DNA of 64,000 bases from Rosellinia necatrix (lineage: Eukaryota; Ascomycota; Sordariomycetes; Xylariales; Xylariaceae). The translations under genes and the position numbers were made by a program. The stretch is from contig JAGYVD010000009.1 in the NCBI GenBank assembly GCA_021209875.1, forward strand, positions 1,178,001 through 1,242,000. The letters run 5' to 3'. This document shows positions 34,875-46,899 of the stretch, piece by piece. The notes beneath the pieces were generated by a model, which saw only the letters and a program-made list of their open reading frames with translations, made no database searches and was not told the DNA's origin. Each line of letters opens with the position of its first letter. Within the stretch, counting starts at the first letter, position 1.

Positions 34875-36644
34875 ATGGGAAGTATAACACACTCGACCGT
34901 CCTAGTCCCTTTCGTGGTAGTTTTAATCATAGCCATTCGGATTCTCACACATAAACCGTCTGTAACGAAGAAGTCGCTGAAACACATTACCGAACTCCGA
35001 TTCGAAAAGAATGACACGCAAGATAGGTACGAGTCAGAATCTCGAAATCTCCTACTTCGCGGCTATGACAAGTATCTTCGTAATGGGGTTCCGTTCCAGA
35101 TGCGAAATCCAGTGCCCGAGTTAGGACCGCATGTGTTCCTTCCTTTGAAGTACCTGGAGGAAGTAAAGAATGCGCCTACATCTTTATTCAGTTTCGAAGT
35201 CTTCTCAGAGAAGCTATTCCTCTTGAATTATAGCAACGGACCGAAGCAGACGAATACCTCGGCACACGTGGTACGTGTTGATTGTGAGTATTTCCCCGGG
35301 GTCATTTTCTTCCCAGTTTAGCACGAAAGCTGGCAGAATACTCAGAAGCCAGGCGAGCCTCGGCCTATATATAACTAATTCTGCGTGCTCTAGTAAACAG
35401 AAACTTAGGTGGGAATCTTCCGTCCTGCGTCAAGATCATCCGACGATTCGCAAACTAAGCAAGTCGCAGGCAAACTAGTAGGCGCCATGCACAGCGAGGC
35501 GATAGCAGCGTTGGAAGCAAAGGTGCCTTCCAGCAAATGGTCTACGTTCCCGGCTTACGAGACACTGAGTGGTATCGCTACTCAGGTCAATTCATACGCG
35601 TTGGTTGGTCCGTCCCTGTGCCGGAACCCAGCCTGGATCAACCTATCCCTCCAGTGCGTGATGATTGTATTCGGTGCTGCCAAGTCAATACGGGATAATT
35701 ACAATCCTCGATGGAGGTGGCTGGCCCGGTGGCAAAGTGACGCGCCTAAGCAGCTCAAGGAGATGCGCTCTCAGGCAATTGAACTCCTACGGCCTTTGTA
35801 TAAAGAGAGAATAGGTGCATCCAAGGAGCATGACGACGGGGGCAGCACGGGGTTCCTAGATTGCGTGAATTGGCTTCTGCAACGTAAGAAATATGACTCG
35901 TCTCTAGAGAAAGTCGCAGACCAGGAGCTATTCCTAGCCATCGCCTCCACGCACACCACATCATCTACGTTAACCTCAATCCTGTTCGATCTATTAGCAC
36001 GCCCCGGAGACCTCGAGGAGCTCTCCTCGGAGGTGGGCCAGGTGTCGAAAGAATGCGGCGGCGAATGGACGTTGCAACACGTTGCCAAGATGAAAAAGCT
36101 CGATAGCTTCATGAAGGAGAGCAATAGGATCAATCCTATCGGATTTAGTGAGTCCATAGCGACACGAGACCACATGAAACTAAGGCAACTAATGCCCACG
36201 ACTAACCCGTATCCAGTTGCTGGTCAACGCATCGCCGTGAAGGCGCATACTTTCAGAGATGGCTTGCATCTGCCTGCTGGCACCGTCTTCCAATTCCCAG
36301 CCGACGCTATACACCACGATCCGTCGTATTATCCGGACCCCTACAAGTTCGACTCCCACAGATTCCTGCGTCTGCGCGAGTCGGTCGATCCGAACCGATT
36401 CCACTTTGCCTCGGTGTCGGACACCTCGCTGATCTTCGGCGCAGGGACACACGCCTGCCCAGGCCGCTTCCTGGCCGCCCTGACCATTAAGATGATACTT
36501 GTCGTCTTACTGACGAAATATGAAATAACCTTGGGAGACCCTGACGGCGGTAGACCGGCTAACCTATTTCATCACTTCAATCTTCGTCCCGATCCTGCAA
36601 CCGAGATCAGGATTCGGGCAAGGAACCCTCCTGTTCCGAGGTAA
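34875..36644 (+). CDS. Cytochrome P450 monooxygenase 2 (cluster)
   Basis: Four exons, 34875-35283, 35394-35408, 35470-36147 and 36217-36644, give 509 residues. The second exon is only 15 nt but is needed to restore VVRVDLNRNLGKLV, the usual P450 helix around the conserved NKNLG. The last intron (69 bp) is a multiple of three and open, so a naive reading would retain it. An N-terminal anchor (VLVPFVVVLIIAIRIL), the ExxR motif (MKESNRINP) and the haem loop FGAGTHACPGRF are present. By context it oxidises the cytochalasan macrocycle, giving either the ketone needed for Baeyer-Villiger oxidation or the epoxide/hydroxyl steps done by CcsG/CcsD; the assignment between the two P450s is open. Confidence 0.88.
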
Positions 36645-38660
36645 AGATTATCTAGGTAGAGAGGGGGGAGGGAGGGGGAAGGGGGAAGGGAGAAGGGAGA
36701 AGAGAGAAGGGGAAGGGAGAAGGGGGAGGTGGTTTACTGTGCGCAACTAGGAACTATACTGTCGAGAGGAGAGGCTACCTAGGTACGGTACTGCTAACCT
36801 CCCACCTAATGGGCATTGATGTGTATAACTACCTTCAGTACCTAGGTAGCTAAGTACTATGTATGTACAGCATGCCGCTAGACATTCGGCGTAGGCGACG
36901 CATGTCTTCTGATTGGACCCGGAATCCGAATCCGATGAGTCCCGAACCTTTCTTCACCCTGTACAACGGAAACCACCAGATCTACTATCTACTTATGTTG
37001 GGTGCCGTGTTATCACCGCAGGTGCCTTTTTTGGCAACGACATGTCTGTTGGATTGGTCTGATGGAGCTACCGAGGTATGTATGGCAGGTGCTTTGACTG
37101 TAGCCACACGTGTAGAGTATCCCTGCCTGCTAGCATTTATGACATCATACCATAACACAAAACGCCATAGCGTACGATTTAAAGATGACTACATATGTAG
37201 GTAGGCAGTCTGATAACACATCCCAACAACGCCATGAAAAAAAAAAAAAAAAAAAAAAAAAATTAGGCAGAATTAAAACAATGATATGCCTCAAGAGTGG
37301 GTATGATTAGCCATTATACATGTTGGAGTTTATGAGACGACAATCCGTTAAATAGGGCGGGATAGCGAAAGGGGACTCAACAAATACCCGTTGTCGTTGG
37401 GGCAATGTGAGAACGTACTTTGTAAATATTGATTAGTTAGTCGTTGCAGTAGAGCAATCCTATTGGGTACACCGACCTTGTCGCGCGGCCTTGGGCAAAA
37501 TCGCCGGTGAAAGGCGCCAGCTGCCTAACGGGATTTGACGCCGGCTGATTGGGCGAATTCAATGCAGCTCCCACCATGTATTGTCGCGCCACGGTAGCTC
37601 TTTTGCAGCTGACCGGCGAATCGTCTGTACTCAGGACCTTGGTAAATACGCATTAGATAGGCGGTCATTAGGTAATTGCTACTTGCGTAATCTGGGAGAC
37701 TGAGTGGCTTACAGGGTTTGTTTCATACTAAGTTAGCAGGATTCAGCCACCATATGTACATAAGCAGTGACGGGATAAACTTCTAGCTAGCCGCCTGTAG
37801 CGTAGTGTATGTGTCGTATGTATGTGCATACATGTGCATATTCGTTCCTCAGGGCACTATATTTTCGTATGTATCATATACGTATGTATATACATGCGCC
37901 TGGCTCTGTTTGCGATGTTCTCGTGCCGTATCCCAATCCACCAGCCCTTGGTATCATCAACTAGCCAGGACAGCCCTTCTATTATCTCATCTTCGCATCG
38001 GCATGTCCGTAATCGAGATCCAGATATTCCCCGATGTCGCTTGTGGACACCAGTTGCCTCGGCCGTCGAAAATCCACCGGGCCGCTGCAGTTAGTAAGTG
38101 ATTATGAGAATTAGCGAACCGGACAACATACGCCTCAACGCCCCTCGCGGTCCACATGGCTGCAAGCCCGCAACATGGCAAACGCTCACCCCCTGGTCCC
38201 CCGTCCCCCGGCCCCCACGAGAACGGTGGTGTATGTTATATCTCAATGCATCTTAGATCAAGCTAGCCATGTCCCAAGGCCAAAAGACCGATCCAGGAGG
38301 TCTACCCGACGTCTCATAGGTCGCTAAGAGGCTATAGTTGTTCTCTATCTCAACTGCAGCCCATGGAACCGATAACCTAGAACTATGTAGTCCAAGGCCA
38401 CACGAGAGCCAAAAACACCCTGATGGTAGGCGGCGGGTATTGCTGACTACATCCGGGGTAGTCACATTGGTCAGTGCTAACGCCACGCACGGCCTATTGA
38501 GCATTCAAAACCCATACATCATCTTCTTGACTACTCTAGCGTAAATGTGGAGACCAAGAAAAACGAAAGGGGGGCGCCGCCGGGGGCGGACGGGAACGGG
38601 AACGGGAGCGGGAGCGTGACCAGGATATCGTGCGATCCGCGAAGGATTGCATGTATTATT
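36645..38660. other. 2-kb gene-free region inside the cluster
   Basis: I see no coding sequence. It contains a G-rich tract (about 36660-36732), a perfect CCGAATCCGA (36926-36935) not next to any start codon, a pure A run of about 24 (about 37237-37262) and a short GGGAAC/GGGAGC repeat (about 38588-38612) just beyond the BVMO stop codon's far side. It may be the remnant of a lost gene or hold the 3' regions of its neighbours. Confidence 0.55.
36660..36732 (+). repeat. Purine (G-rich) tract with G-quadruplex potential
   Basis: Repeated GGGA/GGGGA words with many G runs of three or more directly after the P450-2 stop codon; the folding potential is inference. Confidence 0.7.
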
Positions 38661-40679
38661 CTACCGCTTTTCCATCCCTTTCATCGTCCCCTCTTCCCTC
38701 CATTCTTTCAAGATCCTAGTCCACATCATTATCCCCTTTGGGAAATACCCCAACCGCGCTGGGAGCTCACCCGGCTTGCCTTCCTTGTTGTAATAGCCTG
38801 GCGGGCACAGCTTCGCGAATTCCACCCGCATCTCAGCCCCCTCGTCTATTTGCTTGCCCCAATCCTCCTCCGCTTCCTCGGTTGGCTCGATGACCTGGAA
38901 AGACCCATCGCGAATAACCGCTGCGACCGTCTCGGCAATGTGCTGCCCAGCGACATACGTCGTATGGGTCCAGTTCGCCGTCACCCCAGCTTGCGCGGGG
39001 CCTATATAAAATAGGTTAGGAAACTCTCGGATGTGCAAGCCGAACAACGTAGAGGGGCCTTTCTTTGACCACGCTTCGTCCAGACCCCGACCCCGAGACC
39101 CCACAAGTTTGATCCCGGTCCTGCGGTAAAAGTCGACGCCGGTCTCGAAATCGAATCCGGTCGAGTACACCAGGAGGTCGACCTCGTATTCCTTGTTGTT
39201 CGCTACGACCCCGGTCTTGGTGAGGTAGGAGACGCCCTGGCCCTCCGTATCGACCAGTTCAACGTTGGGGTTGTTGAAAGCCCCCAAGTAGTCATTGTGG
39301 AATGCGGGTCGCTTGCACATGAACGAATACCAGGGCTTCAGCTTCTCTGCCGTGTTGCTGTCCTTCACGATGTCTCCAACCAGCTTACGGAGCTTGTCCA
39401 TCAGCCTGAAGTCCGCGAGTTGGAACAACTCCGGAAGCTCTTGCGGGCTGATAGTTGCGCCAGCCTCCTTGGCCTCTCTATATATCTCCCTCACAGTTAG
39501 TGCCTCGAGGCCTTCTACGCCGGTGCATTCCTTCTCCGAGAGCTCTCCTTGCATGATGTCGGCAAAGACGTCCATCATTTCCTGCTGCCATCCAGGCTTC
39601 AAAGAGGCAGCCATGTTCGGATCGGTCTTCGTATTCGCGCGCAGCCCGATAGAAGAGGGAGTTCGCTGGAACACGTAGAGCTTCTTGGCGCACTTCGCTA
39701 GGTGAGGCACGAGCTGCACCGCAGAAGCCCCGGTGCCTATAATGCCGACCTTCTTGTCTGCCAATTTAGTCATGTTCCCCGTGGGATCCCCTCCAGTGAA
39801 GTCGTAGTCCCATCTCCCGCTGTGAAAGTGGTGTCGCTGAAAATCTTCAATTCCGGGTATGCCGGGCAGTTTTGGTTCGTGGAAGGTGCCCGTAGCCAAG
39901 ACGACAAACTGCGAGATGAAGTGGTCGTTGTGGTTCGTGCGTACATGCCAGCGGCGTAGGGGCTCATCCCACACCATGGAAGTGATCGCCGTAGAGAGGT
40001 ATGCACTCTTTTCTAAATCCCACTTAGCCACCACTCGCGCCACCTGTTCGCGGATCTCGGGGCCGTACGAAAATCGATCCTTAGGGATGTAGCCCGTTTC
40101 TTCGAGAAATGGCAGGTACATGTAAGACTCGACATCGCAAGCGGCGCCTGCCAGTTCGTCAGTCGCAAGCTCGATGAGCTTTCACGTCAGATAGTCCTCC
40201 GCCACAACAGGCTTACCCGGATAGTTGTTCCAATACCAAGTTCCTCCGAATCCGGCACCCTTGTCAATAATTGCGATGTCCTTGACACCCTGGTCCTTTA
40301 ATTTGACCGCCGTGGCGAGCCCCGCGAACCCGGCCCCGCAGATGACCACTTTTACGTCCGCTTTGACGGGTTTCCGGGCTATCAGGGGCGCGCTCACATC
40401 ATCCTTGAAGCGCGAAAGCTTTCCCTTCGTCTGTTTAAATTGGTCTACGCCGTCTTGCCGAAGGCGCTTTTCCCTCTCGGTCTGGTACCTGGCTGATATG
40501 GCCTCGGTATCCAAGGCCAGTGATTTGAGCGGGTGGACGGGGCCCGCCGCCACGCTCGCTTGTTTCTTCAAGACCCATCTCTGCAGAAAGGAAACCACTG
40601 ACCCAACAATCAGGACGGCGATGCCAAATGGAAATGCGTACGGGCGAATCGCCGTGGACGTTGTGTTGTTAGTAGACAT
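38661..40679 (-). CDS. ccsB-like: Baeyer-Villiger monooxygenase, CcsB-like
   Basis: Two exons, 40679-40217 and 40147-38661, give 649 residues; the start is the ATG at 40679 (the longer frame above opens on GTG). An N-terminal hydrophobic helix (about residues 14-33) suggests an ER-membrane anchor. The FAD motif GAGFAG is at 115-120 and the second Rossmann motif GTGASAVQ follows; between them FQRHHFHSGRWDYD fits the type I BVMO fingerprint F-x-G-x3-H-x3-W. In the cytochalasin E pathway CcsB inserts one or two oxygens next to a macrocyclic ketone to give an ester or carbonate. A homologue here is the strongest hint that the product carries such an oxygen. It faces P450-2, with a long gap between them. 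Confidence 0.9.
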
Positions 40680-42711
40680 ATTGTTGTAATGCGTTTTCAG
40701 GCACGAAATATTCACAGCCTCCTAGGAATAACAGAGGCGGGAGTGGAAGATGCTAGTATAAATTAGGTCTACATAACTGGTCTATTCATCGCGGCAATAC
40801 TGACTATAATCCCATTCGGTTCAACGTTTGCCGTCCGTGAGCTGAAGGCTCCGATGAAGCTCTTGACGCCTGGTGGGGGGCTGGCTAAACAACGCAGCGG
40901 CCTGCGCGGTCCCCGGGGGGCCATTTCGGTAACATTTCGGCAACGTTCGGGCTCGGCCGAGTAGTTGCTGACGCCAGACTCAACCCACCCACTCCTAACC
41001 TTGGCCCCACGGTCGTCGCTTTCGCTTCGGGGCCCCCTTCGCCCAGCATGTCGACGAAGACCAGACCGAAGTCCGAAGCCAGCCAAGATATATTGTTGGA
41101 ACGGTCTCCGAGTGGACGGCATCGCCGAATATGGTAACCCGTGATTGGCCTGCCGGGATCAAGGTCCAGCCCTACTCATGCACGCCCGTACAAAAGCAGT
41201 TCTGGTTGACACTCGAAAGGAAGAGGCGTGGTTCCTTGGCTGTTTGAGGAGTTGGCAAAAGAGCACAATGGCAGGTATGGCGGGTCTAAATGCAAGCACA
41301 TGCCGCCTGAAAGCTGTCCGTCATCCACATCATGCCTAAGCCAATCAGAAAACGCATACAGAGCAGTATGGTGCACCCGAGTTCCGATAGGCTGCTTTCT
41401 GACAGGGTCAGGGTATTCTGTAAGGTTGGGGGGGGAGGGAGGTGAAGGTGGGGGAGGGGTTGAGCATGGGCATTGCCTTTACGTAGGTGGAGACCTGCCA
41501 ATTACTTAGGTAGGTAGGTGACAGAGCCGTGGAATATATGTACTTAATATAGTAGTAGTAGTAGTAGTAACGTCTACATATGTACTTAATATAATCGTAA
41601 CTACCTACAACCACATGAAGCTGTGGCACAGCATGTACTGTAGCAGCCGTGCGGCTGACGGACAGGGGATTTCAGTTGCTCTTTTGCACTACCTGCCTAG
41701 TCACCCATGCTCTTACAGCTTTCGGCTAGCGCTATGTTGACTACCGCTTATCACTTCGTCATAGCAACCCCCGGATTACGCGTCTATAGCTACTCTTTTA
41801 TACTATATTTCCAACGGCCTCAGGGTTTCAAATACTTTGTTGTTCATCGTTTGGTTTTTATCATTTGAAGTTTTTGATTCTCGATTCTTCCGGGTTGCTT
41901 TACATTCTCACAATAGTTAGTATCTTTTTTTATCGCATTCCCGGCCTCAGAGTACGTAGCTACCATATGACTCGTCAAGGTCGGAATTTGGGTGTTTTGG
42001 TTGCGTGCATATCTACTTATCTAAGTACCTAGGTAGGTGCCAACCTGACAAGACCCGTAATAGCTGTGCGAATGGGGGGGCATTGCTGCTTGTGTCCCCC
42101 CAAACACAGCCATGCAAGTTAATATGTATGATCTACAACATTGCATCACTAGTATTTACCAGTCAGCGGCTCTGTTTCAAGCCGAGCCATCCTGATGGGT
42201 GGGTTCAGGGAGTACACGGTTACAAAGGAGCCCAATGATTACGTTGACGCTTCTTACAGCACGCTATCGATACTGCAACCGTGGTAGGCTAATGCAGGCT
42301 TAGAAGTGAATCATCTGAGGCGTACATGTATGGTGGTATTGGTCTAGGGGAATGGTGCGGGTGGTGATATATAAGCTATTTGACGAACCATGCGTCAATT
42401 GTTGATACGCGCTCATGCACATGGTGTCTTCTTTCCCAATGGGTCGTATGGGGGACTGGCGCCAGCATCGTGTGCGCACAGATCTAGCCAAGTGTCTGTC
42501 AGATACACTTATGGTAGGATTTGATCTGATCCAGAACCTGCGGGTAGTGTTCCTTGGTACCTTGGTACCTACAGTGGTGAATTCTGGAACCGTCTGCGGC
42601 CTGGCGTTTGCTGCCACTGCGAATACGGTGTCAATGTAGGCGCTGAACGGTAAGTTGTCGAGCACAGGCTAAATTGGGTGACGCGTCGAAAAAGTTCTTT
42701 CGGGACGCAAC

Positions 42712-42743
<32 letters not shown>

Positions 42744-43138
42744 AGAAAAGCAAGAAACGAATGCAGGTCGATAAACTTCTTGTCACGATCGCTTCCGGGG
42801 TGATACCCGGACGCCCTCGACTAGGGATAGCCATTTGCCGTGCCCGTCGGGGATATGGGGGTTGGTTTATTGGCCCACATGGAAGGAAGACCCAACGCTG
42901 GATCCGCTTATCAAGATCCATCAGGATTTCAACGTATTATACCCGGCGGCAACAGTGAGTAGTTCTTAGATAAGAACCTATCCAAGCGATGTGGCGTCAT
43001 GACTGCAGAGGGGGATGTAATATGGTTCCTGCTCCGTCAGCGGAGCATCACGTTATAGTCGGAAATACGGGAAGACTAGAATCCAAGCCATGGCCGGATC
43101 CTTTATTTAACTGCTCAGTTATAACACGCCGTGTGACA
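40680..43138. other. Gene-poor region between BVMO and regulator
   Basis: About 2.5 kb with no supported gene. It holds the BVMO promoter (CCGAAGTCCGA at 41066-41076), an AGT trinucleotide run (about 41551-41571), TACCTAGGTAGGT words (about 42026-42038) and an A/G homopurine tract (about 42710-42753). Confidence 0.55.
41066..41076. promoter_or_regulatory. CCGA-N3-CCGA site upstream of BVMO
   Basis: CCGAAGTCCGA lies 387 bp upstream of the BVMO start codon; a CTCCGAGT word follows at about 41107. It resembles the motifs at the other core promoters. Confidence 0.4.
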
Positions 43139-44866
43139 ATGAAGAGGCAGCAAGTTTGTCGACACGCCACTACATCCTCGGTGAAAGCACAGCTGGTGTG
43201 GCTATGGATACAGAGAATTCAAGGAGGAGTGCATGTGACAGGTAGGCTCCAATGGTGTTCACGTTCCTGATGTCAGCTCCGAGCCAACGAAAACTGCAAT
43301 AGGTGCCGTGGCCAGAAATTACGATGCGTTAGGCCACCGAGAAGCGCACAGTCAACGGATGATCAGACGCTGGATCCATGCGTGCGATGCGCAAGAGCGG
43401 GCGCCGAGTGTGTCAGTGTCCTGCCAACCTCACGAAAGGTGCCCAGGGATGGCCAATTTTCAAGCACAGTACCGTCATCAAAATCAGGTCCCGATCACAC
43501 AACTCTCCAACCACTATTACCAAAAGGCGTATCATATTCGCCCAACCCCAGAACGGATCCTCCTCCCGCGAGGGCAGAGAGAACCCCGACAGACAGCCTC
43601 CTACAAAAGCCGTCACCAGAACCGAATCACCAGGTGCGCACAGAAGCCGATGACCAATACCGCTCGCGTCCGTCGAAACGACGATCGGTGAGTAACGGGC
43701 ACCTAGCATTTGGTTCATCTGACTTTGGCTCGCCCTCGCTGCGTCTAGGGCCTTCCGCCGATATGCCATTCGGTACTAGCAAGGAGCCCTCCTTTTCTCC
43801 GAATGGGCCATTCGATATGGACATTGGCAGTTTTTCTCTGTCGTCCGCTTCAGATCCCTGTGAACAAGTCTGTGGGGCAACACCGATGATGGATCTTTTA
43901 TTAGAGGCGGTCCCCGACGAAGAGACCAGCGTATCAACGTTCCTGCTAGGGCCAACCTGGGGGGAACCCGTAACTCCGTTAGACACCAAAGCTACCGACT
44001 CCCGAGAGGATGATTTACATCGCCTATCGGAGCTCAATTCGCGTATCGTGAGGGACTTCAAAGGGGTGAACTCAATTGCAACTGCCGATATCATTTCGAC
44101 CTTGACACGCTGTGAGCTCGGGAGTCAAGCCTGCGCAGTTGGGCCGCCAGTGCCAAAAAGCCCCATCGGGCGGGTCCTCGAGAGCTCGCAACTATTTTTA
44201 GAGCTCCTCCAAGGTCTTAAACCGGACCAAAGCCAATATGCAGAGTCCGAATGTTCCTATTCCGAATTCCAGGACGAAAGCGAATTCCCCCACCCTCGCT
44301 TGACTCCCGGCGGCCAAGCCTTCGCGGATATGACAACTCGGGACTCTGCTACACATCGACGCGACGACGTAACGGCGATGTTGCAGTCTTCCAACTGCCT
44401 GGCATCCGTCGACATGCCCATGACGTTAATAATTCTCACCTGCTACACCCTACTCTTACAAACCTACGAAACAATCTTCTCCAGGATCCACGAGTCTTTG
44501 TTCTCGCGTGAGAGACTCTCTAGGCAATTGGTGCCGCCTGTTCTCCCCGGGCTCCACATCGGTGGCTTCTACCTCAACAAGCATCAAGATTTGCAGATGG
44601 ACATACTCATTAGCCTCAGTTGTAGGATGCTCGAGAGGATCGAAGAGGAATTGGGGATTAATGTGATATCCGAGTCACAGGACCACACATCTGACTATAT
44701 GTCAAAGAAGCGCGGGCTTCTGGAGGCTTCCTACGCGTCTGCTATTTTAGAAGTCATGTTCAGACAAAAGGGGCTCGGCCACTCACAAAGTTACCGTGCC
44801 AGGAGAATTGCGATGGTAAAAGAGACGATGGAAAACATCAGACACATGTTCAAACAGAGGTATTGA
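43139..44866 (+). CDS. Zn2Cys6 transcription factor, AflR-like (probable pathway regulator)
   Basis: The main exon 43277-44866 starts at a splice acceptor (GATGTCAG) because an in-frame stop lies just before it. Exon 1 is tentative: ATG 43139 to 43195 keeps the phase and gives 548 residues. The zinc cluster is C-X2-C-X6-C-X17-C-X2-C-X6-C, starting at NENCNRCRGQKLRCVR; the 17-residue loop is longer than usual. A Ser/Pro-rich linker and a helical C-terminal region (YEXIF...RLSRQLVPP, SLSCRMLERIEEELGI) fit the aflatoxin-regulator group. It is the first gene beyond the BVMO, and regulators of this group often control the cluster beside them, so I take it as the likely activator. The dependence on the CCGA sites is inference. 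Confidence 0.82.
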
Positions 44867-46899
44867 TGTGTGCCTTGCAAGAGCTCATGAGTAGTATCCG
44901 GCGACGATCGGAGCCGGACTAGCATGGTTGGGGATACTCATTATTGCGTTGGAGCGCTCTCAGAACGCAGCCGTGAACGTGAATAGGAGAAGGGGTCCTG
45001 GAGGGTCTAATTAGCTTGTTTGGACAGAGCTACCATCCCTGTCATCTGGCGTAAGACGCCACTTTTCCCATGCCTTGTGTTCCGTTAGCCTACATATCAT
45101 ATCCCCTAAGCATAATGACGTCAGGGTTTCATTCCGCTACCGCGAAATGCCGGATACTACCTGCCAGACTCCGGAGGATACGGCCACCAGATGTCATTCG
45201 TCTCATCTCACAAGGCAGCACTAGTATTTTCTAGCGACACGGGCGAACGAGCGATGGAACTCTCTACGGAGAGCCAGAGCACTGCTTGGGAGTGTAAGAC
45301 GACGGGTCAAATGTTGATGTCGGCATTCATCTCTCCGATTGCCATCTTATATCGTCGGGCGAGGCCTCCTCTGCTTTGCGTGGCTCGTGAGGCGGCCGCT
45401 AGGGGAACCCCCCGTTTCGAGAAGAGCGCGTAAGATGGTACGCCTGTTCATCAACAATATCAGACATCGACATATAGGCTAACGATGCTTCTGGATGATT
45501 CAGGGTTGACAGCCTGCGCTTGGCGGAACGGGGAGGCGGGGAAGGGGGAACAGAGATGGATAAAAAGGGAAACAGAAACACAAATCCTCAAGCTACCTGA
45601 AAGTAAGAGGCGGCTTGAACTAGCCATGGTAAGTCAAACGCCTCTTAGATACTTGAGCATGGCCTAATGTAAGCAGGTACATGGTATTTAAGGCAGCCAC
45701 CAGCCAGCTCTAAGGAAACTAGGTACTACATACATACTGATTCTGTACAGGAGCGAACAAGGTTGTAGGGCTGAAGTGGGGAGGTGGCAATTGGTAACAC
45801 TCTTAGGTGGCCCTGCAACGGCACACCACCTTTTTCGAAAGTACCTTTGGGCATGCTCTCAATACTATTTATCTCCCGCCAGCTAAGCTGTAGCTCTGAT
45901 AGCCAGCATAATATGTATTCGCAGCCGAGCGGTAGCGCGGGGCCAAATAATAGCTGACTATAGTATCGAAAAACTTCGACGTCCTCAATTTAGAGTAGAG
46001 TTCTTAATGTCGCCGTAGAGGCACCTACTGTAAGGGTAAAATAGCTTGTGACTAAGTAGGAGAGAGAGCACTGCACGTGGCACCAACATGCAGGAATCCA
46101 GACCCTTGAGACCCATACTACCCCTGCTAACATTGAAAGGTGATAAGCCGGGAGGACGATGTTAGTAGAGCTAGTTTGTTTGTTGGCGCGTTGGTTGTTG
46201 CCTATTAAGACACACTTTTGCATACAACGCTTTTTATTCAGCGCATAGAAGAACATGTGGCTATATGCTTCAGGGTTGGGGTTACGAATCTCGTGTTGAC
46301 TTAATCCGTCATATCAATGGCCTTGCCGACCTCGGCAATACCTCAGCAATACCTAGGGGTTGAGCAGTAGGAAATATATATGTTTACGTAAAGCCTCAAA
46401 GCGCCTTGGCAGATCTGTTGCTTTCCGAGTATTGATCGGGCAGCGGGTGCACTTCGCGATAAATTTACCCAAGCGATCGAATGGTTATATGCGAGGCCTT
46501 GGTCTTGAAATCCCCTGAAGGGGATCATATGATTGATGAGGATCAGGGGGAGTTGGCTTTGCCTGCGTTGTTTTCTTTTTCTTTCCTTTCCTCTACTGGG
46601 GTGTCGCATGTTGGTGGCATCTAGAGCTAGCTCTCCAACCTGTGTATAGAGTGGGATACTTCTTTAATGCGATTGGCTTGTAACCAAGATCTGAAGAACT
46701 AAAACTTAATCGGCGCTTACATGACAATACAAGTCGAGAACGATGTCTTTATGATGGTATGAAAGGCCAACGAGCTTCTCTTGGCCTCACGCAGTCTCTC
46801 ATGCTACATATCCTTTTCAAGTAGACACAACGAAGCACTATCAAGTCCTACCTCCGCCGCCAACTCGATTCCCCACCTCGTACTCTCTCGTTCGCCTCC
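44867..46899. other. Intergenic region, probable right border of the cluster
   Basis: About 2 kb with no supported gene, repeat or RNA. Short frames here lack family resemblance. Confidence 0.5.

Noticed and set aside
36863..37204. 113-residue frame in the cluster gap
   Set aside because: No family resemblance, no intron signals and low complexity at its start; it does not explain the orphan motif.
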